This document shows positions 1 to 7,700 of a stretch of 29,288 bases of DNA, piece by piece. Numbering within the stretch: position 1 is the first letter of the stretch; every line of letters begins with the position of its first letter. Where the stretch lies: assembly GCA_900545585.1 (NCBI GenBank), contig UQZR01000028.1, positions 1 through 29,288 of the forward strand, read 5' to 3'. The DNA comes from an uncultured Eubacteriales bacterium (GTDB lineage: Bacteria; Bacillota; Clostridia; Oscillospirales; Oscillospiraceae). A program made the position numbers and the translations under genes. Under the pieces are notes generated by a model. That model was not told the origin of the DNA and searched no databases. It saw only the letters and a list, made by a program, of their open reading frames with translations.

Positions 1-48
1 ACTTGCCGTCCGCAAACGGTTTTGACAAACCGTTTGCCGCCAGCAAGT
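1..48. repeat. Imperfect long inverted repeat at window edge
   Basis: GCAAACGGTTT (12-22) and AAACCGTTTGC (27-37) form a perfect 11-bp stem around a TGAC loop. An outer ACTTGC/GCAAGT pair (1-6 with 43-48) extends it across a 5-nt internal loop on each side. No U-tract follows directly, so it may be a terminator or structured 3' end of a gene outside the window, or a dispersed repeat unit. Confidence 0.5.
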
Positions 49-67
49 TTGAAGATTAGACATAAAC

Positions 68-103
68 AAATCCTCCGCATGGTCTAAGCCATACGGAGGA
101 TTT
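68..103 (-). terminator. Hairpin terminator downstream of the glycosyltransferase
   Basis: AAATCCTCCG (68-77) pairs with CGGAGGATTT (94-103), with a further ATGG/CCAT stem inside. Read on the - strand it lies about 130 nt past the stop of the glycosyltransferase and is followed by a T-rich run. It could also act on the + strand, where TTTACTGTTTT follows. Confidence 0.55.
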
Positions 104-114
104 ACTGTTTTATG

Positions 115-143
115 ACCACCCGGATATCGGGCGGTGGTTTTTA
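115..143 (+). terminator. Possible + strand terminator
   Basis: ACCACC pairs with GGTGGT through a CCG/CGG-containing stem with a small bulge (115-137), followed by TTTTTATTT. It would end transcription of a + strand gene lying before the window. No + strand gene in the window uses it. Confidence 0.35.
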
Positions 144-234
144 TTTGCCCGGCAAAGGCCGGCGGATGCGGACGATATCTCCCGCAGGGAGGAGCTCCAC
201 CGCGGCAAGTATGCTTCCGGCGGCGCCTTACCCT

Positions 235-1056
235 TTATGCGTACCGCTTTCGCAGGGTCAGATTCATGTAGTGCAGGTACAGCATCCCGAAGGGGTTTTT
301 ATAGTCCTCGTGCCACGGCTTGTTCCTGCCGCAGAAGTGCAGGACCGCCGTGTTCCGCATGACCCAGCTCAGGTCGTGCTTGCCTGCGCTGCGGATGAGG
401 TACTTGGAGTAGTTCCGCACATCGTAGTTCCAGAGGACGTCCTCCACCGGCCGGGTCTCCTTGCCATAGAGGATGTTGAATACGTCCTGATCCGGCAGGA
501 TCAGTTCCTTTTCGTGCTCGCTGACGCAGGCAAAGACATCCTCCGCCGTCACCAGCTTGCGGGCGGCAGTCAGGTCGATGAGCATGACGCCGGAGTTGAA
601 ATACTCGTGCTCCGTGTCCAGCCGCATCTGATTGATGCCGTTGGCCATCTCGGTGAGCCCCGTGTGGGACGCCGCTGCAAAGGTTTTGCCGTACAGATCC
701 ATCTCCCACAGGGGCCGCAGCGGGTTGATGATGAGCATATCCGGATCGAGGTACAGCACCCGCTCCACCTCCCGGGGCAGGATCAGCGGAGAGAGCAGCC
801 GGTAGTACATCTCCTTAGGGTAGCGCTTGCTGGTGGGGGCGCTTTCAAAGAGCGCCGCGTCCACGGCGATGGGCCTCAGCGCCGCGCCGAGGGCAGCGCA
901 GAACGACGCCAGCTCCTCCAGCTTCTCCGCAGGGATGGCGCTGTGGAGCAGGTACACAGTGACGTCCGTCTCCGCGGGGTTGCTGGCGAAAAGGGAATCC
1001 AGCATGACCTTGCAGGGCAGCAGATAGTTTTCATCAAGCGTCAGCAGTATATTCAT
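235..1056 (-). CDS. Family 8 glycosyltransferase
   Basis: A 273-residue GT8-type retaining glycosyltransferase that would move a sugar from a nucleotide-sugar donor to a glycan or lipid acceptor in the cytoplasm. The N-terminus MNILLTLDENYLLPCKVMLD is the usual GT8 opening strand and helix. The metal-binding DxD motif is the DPD of LYLDPDMLI (residues 104-106), FNSGVMLIDL follows as the acceptor-side motif, and HFCGRNKPWH near residue 245 is the conserved C-terminal metal-binding HxxGxxKPW type sequence. The ATG at 1056 is preferred over the GTG one codon upstream because GGAGGA then sits at 7-nt spacing. It stands alone, with its own promoter-like sequence upstream and a hairpin downstream. 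The acceptor cannot be told from sequence. Confidence 0.9.
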   Translation of the reverse strand: MNILLTLDENYLLPCKVMLDSLFASNPAETDVTVYLLHSAIPAEKLEELASFCAALGAALRPIAVDAALFESAPTSKRYPKEMYYRLLSPLILPREVERVLYLDPDMLIINPLRPLWEMDLYGKTFAAASHTGLTEMANGINQMRLDTEHEYFNSGVMLIDLTAARKLVTAEDVFACVSEHEKELILPDQDVFNILYGKETRPVEDVLWNYDVRNYSKYLIRSAGKHDLSWVMRNTAVLHFCGRNKPWHEDYKNPFGMLYLHYMNLTLRKRYA

Positions 1057-1095
1057 CACGGTCTCCTCCGTTTCTGTTTTCAGCTCACCTCCCTC

Positions 1096-1125
1096 AATAT
1101 AATGCAGATTTCAGGGTGTCCGCAA
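1096..1125 (-). promoter_or_regulatory. Probable promoter of the glycosyltransferase
   Basis: On the - strand TTGCGG (1125-1120) and TATATT (1101-1096) are separated by 18 bp and lie about 40 nt before the start codon. Confidence 0.5.
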
Positions 1126-1214
1126 GGGGGCAAGGCTATTGTTCACACTTTGTTCAGAGAGGGGTCGCAGGATCGGTGGAAAGTTTTCTCTCCTTCTTCT
1201 CCCATAACGCAAAC

Positions 1215-1248
1215 CCAGACGGCGCCGGCATGAGCCGGCGCCGTCTGG
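1215..1248 (-). terminator. Strong hairpin terminator of the DegV gene
   Basis: CCAGACGGCGCCGGC and its exact complement form a 15-bp stem around an ATGA loop, starting 18 nt past the DegV stop codon. On the - strand it is followed by GGTTTGCGTT, a weak T-rich tail. Confidence 0.75.
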
Positions 1249-1266
1249 ACCCTATTTCCGGTTTTG

Positions 1267-2127
1267 TCACGCCTTCCGCAGGAACAGCACGCCCAGCGTG
1301 CCCGGGCCGCAGTGGGAGGAAACCGTGCAGCCCGCCTGAGTGACGAATACCTCCTCGAAGGGGGCCAGCTCCCGCACCAGCGCCGTCAGCTGCGACAGCG
1401 TCTCCTCCGGCACCTCGCCGGAGTGGGTGATGAAGGCGTGGTCGGCTACCACCGCCTTCCCCGCCAGCCGCTCCGCGATGTACTGGCGGTACACCTTGTC
1501 CATGGAGCCGCGGTACTTTTTGCACACCACCAGCTTGCCCTCCCGCATCTCCAGACAGGGCTTCAGCTTCAGCAGGTTGGCGCCCAGCGCCGCCACGCCG
1601 CTGCACCGACCGCCCTTCCACATGTACTCCAGCGTGTCCAGCACGAAGCTGGTGTCGCTGTGAGGGGCCAGACGACGCAGCTCTGCCGCGATATCCGCCG
1701 CCGCCATGCCGCTATCCCGCAGCTTGGCCCCCTGGAGGGCCAGCAGACCGCCGCCGGTGGACAGCTGGCGGCTGTCCACCACGTGGATCTCTCCCCGCTC
1801 CGTCAGCTCCTGCGCCGCCAGCACCGCGTTCTGGCAGGTGCAGGACAGCTCCGCGCTGATGTCGATATGTACGATGTCATAGCCCTCCGCCAGAATGGGG
1901 GCGAAAAATGACTTGAACTCCTCCGGACTCACCGCCGCCGTCTTGGGCAGGGTGCCGCGGCTGCGATAGTCTGCGTACAGGTCTGCCGAGGTGTAGCGCC
2001 CGTCGTCGGGGAACACCCGTTCCCCGCTCTGAATGGTCAGGGGCACCGTGCGGATCCGGAAACGCTCCAGCAGCTGGGGCGTCAGGTCGCAGGTGCTGTC
2101 GTAGGTGATGCAGACAGGTCTGTGCAT
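1267..2127 (-). CDS. DegV family fatty-acid-binding protein
   Basis: A 286-residue DegV/EDD-fold protein. The family binds a fatty acid in a cleft between two alpha/beta domains, and FakB members hand it to the FakA kinase for phospholipid synthesis. The opening VCITYDSTCDL is the conserved DegV start (usually D-S-x-x-D-L). TVPLTI, the SPEEF segment and ISAELSCTCQNA match the family's ligand-contacting loop (typically IS..LSGTYQSA), and VVDSRQLSTGGGLLAL carries the S-x-x-x-G-x-G region. The start at 2127 is chosen because GGAGGA lies 8 nt upstream; the longer open frame adds 44 residues without family similarity. It is divergent from the two-component genes, with a TATACT -10-like box at 2169-2164. 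No FakA gene is visible nearby, so the fatty-acid role is known for the family and inferred here. Confidence 0.88.
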   Translation of the reverse strand: MHRPVCITYDSTCDLTPQLLERFRIRTVPLTIQSGERVFPDDGRYTSADLYADYRSRGTLPKTAAVSPEEFKSFFAPILAEGYDIVHIDISAELSCTCQNAVLAAQELTERGEIHVVDSRQLSTGGGLLALQGAKLRDSGMAAADIAAELRRLAPHSDTSFVLDTLEYMWKGGRCSGVAALGANLLKLKPCLEMREGKLVVCKKYRGSMDKVYRQYIAERLAGKAVVADHAFITHSGEVPEETLSQLTALVRELAPFEEVFVTQAGCTVSSHCGPGTLGVLFLRKA

Positions 2128-2257
2128 GGGGATCGTCCTCCTATTTTCTCCGATTGTAGGGGCAGTATACCGGAGAAACCTCAACACAAGCTCAAAAAAG
2201 CCTCGATTTTCGAGAGCGGATGTGATAAAATTCAGAAAAAACGCTGGAGGGATGGTC

Positions 2258-2950
2258 ATGTTCCGTATTCTGGTAGCAGAGGATGACGACAGCGCCCGCT
2301 TTCTGATGTGTGAGGTGCTGCGGCGGGCGGGATACGAGCCCTGCCCCGCCCGGGACGGTGTGGAGGCGCTGGAGGTGATGGAGCACTACCAGTGCGATCT
2401 GGCGGTGGTGGACATCACCATGCCGCGGATGGACGGCATCACCTTCACCCAGACGCTGCGGGAGGGAAACTGTGACCTGCCGGTGCTGATGGTGACGGCC
2501 CGGGTGACGCAGGAGGACAAGCGCCGCGGCTTTCGGGCAGGCACCGATGACTACATGATAAAGCCCGTGGACGAGGAGGAGATGCTCTGGCGCATCGAGG
2601 CGCTGCTGCGGCGGTATTGCAGCCGCGCGGACCGGCGGCTGACGGTGGGAGCCACCGTTCTGGACCGCGGCTACCTGCAGGTCGTTTCGCCTCAGGGCGC
2701 CCAGCAGCTCACCGCCAAGGAGTTCCTGCTTTTATACAAGCTGTTGTCCTACCCCCGCACACTGTTCACCAAGCGGCAGCTCATCGACGACATCTGGGAT
2801 CTGGACAGTGAGGTGGACGAGCACACCGTGGAGGTCTACATCTCCCGCCTGCGGGAAAAATTCCGGGACAACGGGGACTTTGAGCTGCGGACCATCCGCG
2901 GCTTCGGCTACATGGGCATGCTGCGGGAGGATGAAGATGCGCAGAGCTAA
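2258..2950 (+). CDS. OmpR/PhoB-family response regulator
   Basis: A 230-residue DNA-binding response regulator. The receiver domain (about 1-115) has the acidic pocket AEDDD (residues 7-11), the phospho-acceptor Asp52 in VVDITMPRMDG, the switch threonine in MVTA and Lys102 in IKPVDEEEM. The C-terminal winged helix (about 130-228) has LTAKEFLLLYKLLSYP, the recognition-helix region EHTVEVYISRLREKF and the closing wing IRGFGYM. ATG 2258 is chosen over ATG 2252 because GGAGG (2246-2250) then has 7-nt spacing instead of 1. It overlaps the downstream kinase start by 14 nt, so the pair is translationally coupled. A TAAAAT -10-like box lies at 2226-2231. Its target genes cannot be read from the sequence; the divergent DegV gene is the nearest candidate. 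Confidence 0.93.
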   Translation: MFRILVAEDDDSARFLMCEVLRRAGYEPCPARDGVEALEVMEHYQCDLAVVDITMPRMDGITFTQTLREGNCDLPVLMVTARVTQEDKRRGFRAGTDDYMIKPVDEEEMLWRIEALLRRYCSRADRRLTVGATVLDRGYLQVVSPQGAQQLTAKEFLLLYKLLSYPRTLFTKRQLIDDIWDLDSEVDEHTVEVYISRLREKFRDNGDFELRTIRGFGYMGMLREDEDAQS

Positions 2951-3995
2951 GGTGAAAAAGGAGAACCCGCCGGTACGGCTGCTGGGCACTATGTTCCTGC
3001 TGGTGCTGGGACTGGTGGTGGTATACGTGGTGCTGGCGCTGGGCATTGTCGCGCTGGCACAGCGGCTGGTACGTCTGGAGCTCACGGGCTATACGCTGCT
3101 GTGGCCCATCCTGATCCTGACCATCAGCGCCGTACTGGGCGTGGTGCTGGCCGTGTTCATCTTCCGCGGGTATCTGGCGCCGCTGTCCCGGCTGATGCAG
3201 GCCACGCAGGCCGTGGCCGCCGGAGATTACTCGGTGCGTGTGGAGATGCGGGGCGCACGGGGCGAGGTGGCGGAGTACATCCGCAGCTTCAACAAGATGG
3301 CGGAGGAGCTGTCCAGCGTGGCGCTGCTGCGGATGGACTTTGTGAACACCTTCTCCCACGAATTCAAGACGCCGCTGATCTCCATCCGCGGCTTCGCCAA
3401 GCTCCTGCAGAACGACGACCTGACGCCCCAGCAGCGGCGGGCCTATACGGACACCGTGGTGCAGCAGTCCCAGCGTCTGGCAGCCATGAGCACCCATATT
3501 CTGGAGCTTGCCCAGTACGAAAACACGGAGATCGTCTCCGGCAAGACGCGGTACAGTCTGGACGAGCAGCTGCGCCGCTGCGTCCGGCAGCAGGAGCGGG
3601 ACTGGCTGAAAAAAGGGCTGACGGTGGAGGGCGATCTGGATCCCGTGGAATATTACGGCAGTGAGGAGCTGGTGGAGCACATCTGGTCCAACCTCCTGTC
3701 CAACGCCATCCGCTTCACCCCCGACGGCGGCCAGATCACCGTGGTGCTGCGGCAGGGCGAGGGCGCGGCCCACGTGTCCATTTCCGACACCGGCGTGGGT
3801 ATGGATGAGGAGACCCAGCGCCACATTTTCGAGAAATTCTACTGCGCCGCCACCTCCACCGGTGACCGCGGCAATGGCCTGGGTCTGTCCATCGTGCAGC
3901 GGGTGGTAAAGCTGTGCGGCGGACAGATCACGGTATTCTCCCGCCCGGGAAAGGGCACCACCTTTACAGTGACGCTGCCCGCGGAGCAGCTATGA
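2937..3995 (+). CDS. Membrane sensor histidine kinase (HAMP-HisKA-HATPase)
   Basis: A 352-residue partner kinase of the preceding regulator. Two transmembrane helices (about 17-42 and 52-76) are separated by only about ten residues, so there is essentially no extracellular sensor domain. A HAMP-like segment follows (PLSRLMQATQAVAAGDYSVR), then the dimerisation helix with the phospho-acceptor His141 in SHEFKTPLISI. The ATPase domain has the N-box NLLSNAIRFT, the G1 box DTGVGM and the G2 box GNGLGLSIV. ATG 2937 is preferred over 2931 because GGAGG at 2926-2930 then has proper spacing. The layout resembles intramembrane-sensing kinases that detect envelope stress through the membrane or a partner protein; that is inference from architecture. 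A hairpin follows at 4081-4112. Confidence 0.92.
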   Translation: MRRAKVKKENPPVRLLGTMFLLVLGLVVVYVVLALGIVALAQRLVRLELTGYTLLWPILILTISAVLGVVLAVFIFRGYLAPLSRLMQATQAVAAGDYSVRVEMRGARGEVAEYIRSFNKMAEELSSVALLRMDFVNTFSHEFKTPLISIRGFAKLLQNDDLTPQQRRAYTDTVVQQSQRLAAMSTHILELAQYENTEIVSGKTRYSLDEQLRRCVRQQERDWLKKGLTVEGDLDPVEYYGSEELVEHIWSNLLSNAIRFTPDGGQITVVLRQGEGAAHVSISDTGVGMDEETQRHIFEKFYCAATSTGDRGNGLGLSIVQRVVKLCGGQITVFSRPGKGTTFTVTLPAEQL

Positions 3996-4080
3996 CGGCG
4001 TTTGACACAAGATCACAAGGGACGGCCGGAGCGCTCCCGCCATCATCGGCGGAGAGGATATCGGACCGACGCAAACGGGC

Positions 4081-4112
4081 AAAGGACCGGCGCTGCAGCT
4101 GCGCCGGTCCTT
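4081..4112 (+). terminator. Hairpin after the two-component operon
   Basis: AAGGACCGGCGC and its exact complement form a 12-bp stem (4082-4093 with 4101-4112) about 85 nt past the kinase stop. The tail TTCGCCC is not a clear U-tract, so termination may be weak. Confidence 0.55.
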
Positions 4113-4146
4113 CGCCCAAAAGTACCAAAAGAGGAGAGAAATTAGC

Positions 4147-4580
4147 TTATTTGCTGCCGCAGGGGACCTTCTTCACCAGCCAGTCGCAGACCAGATCGGC
4201 AATCTGGCGGCTGTTGTCGTCCTGCATCATGGCGTGGGTGTTGCCGCGAATGCCCATCTCGGGAAGATGCATCCACGTGCTGTCGCCGCCCAGTTCCAGA
4301 ATACGCTCGTGCAGTTTACGCATCGTGCCCTGACTTGATGAAAGCATCGTACTTATCGGCGTCAAACCGGGTGCCCTCATAGCTCTCCGGGTACTTGGGG
4401 CCCAGACGGTAGGTGGTCCAGCGCTCGGCGTAACTGTTGAAGCAGGGAGGGACCGGATTGATCTCCGGGAACTTGGCCCAGCTGGCGCGGCCGCGCTCCA
4501 CGGCGTCGGACACGCAGACGTTGAAGCCATGGCGCAGGAACAGGGTGTCGAAGCCCTCGCGGCCATCGGGAATCCTGCCC
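4147..4580 (-). pseudogene. Decayed alpha/beta hydrolase (5' truncated, core deleted, frameshifted)
   Basis: Two pieces of one hydrolase family member survive in different frames. The upstream piece (about 4575-4330) reads PDGREGFDTLFLRHGFNV followed by VSDAVERGRASW, the segment after the oxyanion HGGG motif in esterase-like hydrolases, and runs to DAFIKSG. The downstream piece (4323-4147) reads KLHERILELGGD and then HLPEMGIRGNTH, which carries the catalytic histidine region, and ends in IADLVCDWL. In intact relatives roughly 100 residues lie between these pieces and include the nucleophile elbow (G-H-S-x-G) and the acidic residue; here they are absent and the joint is out of frame. The N-terminal part before PDGREG is also lost or scrambled; an HGAGF string occurs nearby in another frame. 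No functional enzyme can be made. Confidence 0.75.
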
Positions 4581-4650
4581 CGTGCCCACCTTTGAGGAGG
4601 CGGAGCATCTGGAGCGCTGCAGGGCCGCCCACTCCACCGAGGTTTCGTAA
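4576..4650 (+). pseudogene. Possible 3' remnant of an unidentified + strand gene
   Basis: A short + strand frame reads SCPVPTFEEAEHLERCRAA and ends HSTEVS at a TAA (4648-4650). Its codon choice (GAG GAG GCG GAG, CTG GAG CGC TGC) matches local genes, and a long hairpin begins at the very next base. It has no start and abuts the broken hydrolase. I do not recognise the protein; it may be a scar of the same deletion that damaged the hydrolase, or chance. Confidence 0.3.
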
Positions 4651-4699
4651 CACAAAGAACGCCGGGGAAAGCGTACGCTTTCTCCGGTGTTCTTTGTGT
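4651..4699. terminator. Long near-perfect palindrome, probable terminator
   Basis: CACAAAGAAC (4651-4660) pairs with GTTCTTTGTG (4690-4699). The inner CCGG/CCGG and GAAAGC/GCTTTC arms continue the stem through G-T pairs to a GCGTACGC centre. The stem is over 20 bp. It lacks a U-tract on either side and lies between the remnant region and the aminotransferase. Confidence 0.55.
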
Positions 4700-4734
4700 G
4701 ATATGGCGGTTCAGGGCGGCAGGCAAAGCAAGAC

Positions 4735-4773
4735 GCCGGACAGGAGGAAAACCTCCCATCCGGCGGTCTTTTT
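4735..4773. terminator. Terminator at the end of the aminotransferase operon
   Basis: GCCGGA (4735-4740) pairs with TCCGGC (4759-4764), and inside it GGAGG pairs with CCTCC around AAAA. It lies about 14 nt past the aminotransferase stop on the - strand. The TTTTT run is on the + side (4769-4773), so it may work in both directions. Confidence 0.55.
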
Positions 4774-4786
4774 CAGGCAGAGCCTT

Positions 4787-6076
4787 TTACTTGGCGAACT
4801 CCTCCGCCAGCTCCTTGGTGACGCGCAGATACTCCTCAATATCCTCCACCGTGTGGCAGTGCATCGGGGAAACACGGATGGCGCCGGTGAGGCCCACACC
4901 CTCCACGATGCGCTTGGAGTACACGCTGCTGTTCACGCGCTCGAACACGGTGACGCCGCGCTTCTGATACTCCTCCACACACTTGGTCATATCCACGCCG
5001 TCGATACCCATGGCCACGATCAGGTCACGGTGCGTCAGATCCTCGGTGTCCACATAGACATGGACGCCCGGGATGTGGCGCAGGCCGGCGGCCTTGTCCG
5101 TGCCCTCCAGCATGGTGTACAGCAGAGCCCGCTCCTGCAGATGGATGTGCTCCATACCCACCAGGAACAGCTTGCGGCGATCGGTCTCCTTGGTGAAGTG
5201 GCTGCCCAGCCAGCAAACATAGTCTACCACGGCACTCATGGCTGCGAAGTTGCCGGGGGTGGGAGAACCCAGCTCCCAGATCTCCTCGGGACGCTGCAGC
5301 ACCTTGCGGTGGGGCAGCTTGGCCACACGGTCGGACACGTAGCCGTAGCCCATGCCGCGGGTGCCGAAGAACTTGTAGGGCGCAAAGTTCACGCCGTCGA
5401 AGCCCAGCTTGTCCACATCCATGGGGGCGTGGGGCGCATGCTGCACCGCGTCGGTGACGATGTAGATGTCGGGGTTGATCTCACGGGCGGCGCGGACGAT
5501 GCCCTCCATGTCCATGATGGTACCGGTGATGTTGGAGGCGTACATGACGCTCAGCAGGCAGGTGTCCTTGTCCACCACGCGGCGGATCTCCTCGGGGTCG
5601 ATGCCGCCGGTTTTGGGATTGGCCTGAGCCACACGGAACTCCTTGCCAGTCTTTTCGCAGTAGTACTTCACGGCGTCGAAGGCGGAGGGATGCTCCAGCA
5701 CGGAGGTGACGGCGTTGGTACCCGGGCAGTTCTCCAGAATGGCGCCCACCATCTGGAACATGCACTGGGAGGCGGTCATCTCCGTCAGCAGCGCGCCGCC
5801 GGAGGCGCCGAACACCACATGCATCACATCGTCGATGCCCCGCAGCTGGATACGCTTGAGCTCCTTGGAGCGGGCGTGTACGCGTTCCGGGCAATCGGGG
5901 AAGGCCTGGTACTTGGCCTGCTCCTCCACAGACGCCTTCAGGCGCAGGGAGCCGCCGGAGTTCTCAAAGAACAGACGCTTGCCGAACTCGGGGTCGGCAT
6001 CCACATAGCAGAAGCGCTCCTTGATCTCCGCAGACAGGGCGGGGTCAAACAGCAGACCATGCTCATAGTTTTCCAT
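4787..6076 (-). CDS. Class V aminotransferase / cysteine desulfurase-like PLP enzyme
   Basis: A 429-residue fold-type I PLP enzyme of the class V aminotransferase family (cysteine desulfurases, selenocysteine lyases, isopenicillin N epimerase-like proteins). The Schiff-base lysine is Lys235 in FAPYKFFGTRG. Asp209 in VTDAVQHAPH is the residue that contacts the PLP ring nitrogen, and His129 in VLEHPS fits the ring-stacking position. The C-terminal domain (about 290-425) ends in a typical small domain with GAIRVSPMHCHTVEDIEEYL. A cysteine near residue 330-360, as expected on the mobile loop of IscS-type sulfur donors, is not evident, so a role in Fe-S assembly is unlikely. The RBS AAGGAGAT precedes ATG 6076. 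It is the second gene after an NhaC-type antiporter, 39 nt apart, which suggests catabolism of an imported amino acid. The substrate is unknown. Confidence 0.85.
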   Translation of the reverse strand: MENYEHGLLFDPALSAEIKERFCYVDADPEFGKRLFFENSGGSLRLKASVEEQAKYQAFPDCPERVHARSKELKRIQLRGIDDVMHVVFGASGGALLTEMTASQCMFQMVGAILENCPGTNAVTSVLEHPSAFDAVKYYCEKTGKEFRVAQANPKTGGIDPEEIRRVVDKDTCLLSVMYASNITGTIMDMEGIVRAAREINPDIYIVTDAVQHAPHAPMDVDKLGFDGVNFAPYKFFGTRGMGYGYVSDRVAKLPHRKVLQRPEEIWELGSPTPGNFAAMSAVVDYVCWLGSHFTKETDRRKLFLVGMEHIHLQERALLYTMLEGTDKAAGLRHIPGVHVYVDTEDLTHRDLIVAMGIDGVDMTKCVEEYQKRGVTVFERVNSSVYSKRIVEGVGLTGAIRVSPMHCHTVEDIEEYLRVTKELAEEFAK

Positions 6077-6115
6077 AGGGATCTCCTTTTTCCATTCTAT
6101 CTGTAAATGATTTGT

Positions 6116-7483
6116 TTACTTGGCAGCCTGGGGCTTGTCGAAGCGGCGGCCCACGCCGGTGATGGCGCTGAGGGTGAACAGGACGATCAGCATGATGCTC
6201 TGGAAGTTGTAGGGGATGAAGTCCAGGAAGGAGAAGGACTCACCCACCACACCGCTGGCGATGGCCAGACTCACCGCGTTCAGGCACACGGGGTTGTAGG
6301 GGACCAGACCGGCGAAGCCGGTGCTGATGCCGTCCATCAGGTTGGAGCCGCGGGTACGCTCGATGTTGTGAGTCTCCAGCAGCTTGCGGACCAGCGGGCC
6401 CACGAACAGGATGGTGATGGAAGCCGCGCCGATAGCCACGCTGCCCACGAAGCAGATCAGGATGGTGACCAGCTCCGCCTGACGCGGGGTCTTGCTGGCG
6501 TTATGCAGCTTGCCCAGCATGATGTCAAACACACCGCTGCGGGTGAGCATCTCCAGCAGGGCGAACATGAAGAAGCTGAAGCAGATGACGTTCAGCATGC
6601 CGGTGAGGCCGGCGCCGATGGGACCGGCGGCATCCACCATCTTGGCGGGCTCGATAAAGCCAAACACCAGGCACAGCACGAAGCCCACCAGGTCGCAGAC
6701 GATCAGAGTGCCGATGAGGTTCCAGCCCTTGAGCATCAGGATGATCATGATGACGGGGATCACCAGCATGATCAGGGTCTTGGCGTAGGAGGCGTCCACC
6801 AGCTCCGGCAGGGTCACGGCCTCGGAGGTGCGGAAGCCGATGATGACGAACAGGACGGCGGAAACCACGCCGGCGATCAGGGAGTAGGGCAGACGGGTGC
6901 GGACCACGTCGCGGACCTCAGCGCCCTGAGTCAGGGCAGAGGCGATGGTGGTATCGGAAATGGGGGCCAGGTTGTCGCCGAAGATGGCGCCGCTGACGAT
7001 AGCGCCCACCACAACGGCAGGATTGGCGCCCACGGTGGTGGCCACGGGCAGCAGCACCGGCAGAACGGCCACAATGGCGCCGTTGGAGGTGCCGCAGGCC
7101 GTGGAGATCAGTGCGCAGATGATGAAGCCCACCAGCGGCAGGAAGCCGGCGCTGAGACCCAGCTCCGTCACCAGCCAGGTCAGGCCCTGGATCAGACCGC
7201 TCTGGCGCAGCTCCTGGGAGAGGACGCCGGCCAGCAGGAACGCGAAGATAATGACGCACAGGGTATCGTTCTTCAGGCCCGCGACCACCGCCTTCTCAAA
7301 TTCCTTCTTGTCCTTGGCAAGCAGGAAGGCTGTGCACAGACCGGCGAAGCCCGCCATGCAGAACAGGACCAGAGAGACCTTCTGCAAGGCTGCAATGGTG
7401 ATCATCAGTGCCATGAACACCAACAGCGGCAGGCACGCGCCGAAGGTGCCGCCATAGAACTGCATCTTCTTTTGATTTTCCAT
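6116..7483 (-). CDS. NhaC-type Na+/H+ (or substrate) antiporter
   Basis: A 455-residue polytopic membrane protein with about 11-12 hydrophobic segments. The diagnostic string is GAIFGDNLAPISDTTIASA (about residues 164-182), matching the FGD-x-x-SP-x-SDTT signature of the NhaC family. The family includes Na+/H+ antiporters and relatives that swap organic solutes for protons or sodium, for example malate/lactate exchange. The start ATG 7483 has AGGAGA about 10 nt upstream; an out-of-frame ATG lies 7 nt earlier. It is first in a two-gene unit with the PLP enzyme and divergent from an RpiR regulator. The pairing suggests that it carries the enzyme's substrate or product; that is inference from neighbourhood only. 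Confidence 0.85.
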   Translation of the reverse strand: MENQKKMQFYGGTFGACLPLLVFMALMITIAALQKVSLVLFCMAGFAGLCTAFLLAKDKKEFEKAVVAGLKNDTLCVIIFAFLLAGVLSQELRQSGLIQGLTWLVTELGLSAGFLPLVGFIICALISTACGTSNGAIVAVLPVLLPVATTVGANPAVVVGAIVSGAIFGDNLAPISDTTIASALTQGAEVRDVVRTRLPYSLIAGVVSAVLFVIIGFRTSEAVTLPELVDASYAKTLIMLVIPVIMIILMLKGWNLIGTLIVCDLVGFVLCLVFGFIEPAKMVDAAGPIGAGLTGMLNVICFSFFMFALLEMLTRSGVFDIMLGKLHNASKTPRQAELVTILICFVGSVAIGAASITILFVGPLVRKLLETHNIERTRGSNLMDGISTGFAGLVPYNPVCLNAVSLAIASGVVGESFSFLDFIPYNFQSIMLIVLFTLSAITGVGRRFDKPQAAK

Positions 7484-7558
7484 TTCTCATCTTCTCCTTT
7501 TTTTGGTGATTCCCGCCGAAAACGGTGGAGGATCATGGTCTCCGGCAGGTTTGTTCAC

Positions 7559-7586
7559 ATCTTATTCATATAAGACAGAAAGTCAA
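7559..7586 (-). promoter_or_regulatory. Promoter of the antiporter-aminotransferase operon
   Basis: On the - strand TTGACT (7586-7581) and TAAGAT (7564-7559) are separated by 16 bp, leaving a leader of about 70 nt before the antiporter start. Confidence 0.6.
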
Positions 7587-7615
7587 TAGGTTTTCAACAA
7601 TTTACATCGCTGCTG

Positions 7616-7645
7616 TTGCATTTTCTACAAAATATACAGTATAAT
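7616..7645 (+). promoter_or_regulatory. Promoter of the RpiR-family regulator
   Basis: TTGCAT (7616-7621) and a consensus TATAAT (7640-7645) are separated by 18 bp, about 55 nt before the start codon. The palindrome at 7645-7663 begins at the last base of the -10 box. Confidence 0.65.
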
Positions 7646-7663
7646 GTTGTTGCAGCAACAACA
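7645..7663. promoter_or_regulatory. Palindromic operator at the RpiR promoter
   Basis: TGTTGTTGC and GCAACAACA form a perfect 19-bp palindrome around a single central A. It covers the end of the -10 box and the expected transcription start, the classic place for a repressor to block its own promoter. Related half-site strings (GCTGTTGCA at 7612-7620, CAACAATT at 7595-7602) lie between the divergent promoters. RpiR-family proteins bind such inverted repeats as dimers. Confidence 0.65.
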
Positions 7664-7700
7664 ATTGCCGCAGACTTTGTGACAGAAGGAGTTTTGCCCC

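Noticed and set aside
4529..6106. Long + strand open frame of 525 codons opposite the aminotransferase
   Set aside because: It is the complement of a clear PLP enzyme, is rich in His, Gly and Ala with no family motif, and has no RBS. High GC makes such shadow frames common.
6107..7573. Asp/Gly/His-rich + strand frame of 488 codons
   Set aside because: It mirrors the antiporter gene; hydrophobic codons on the other strand give repetitive polar codons here. No start signal.
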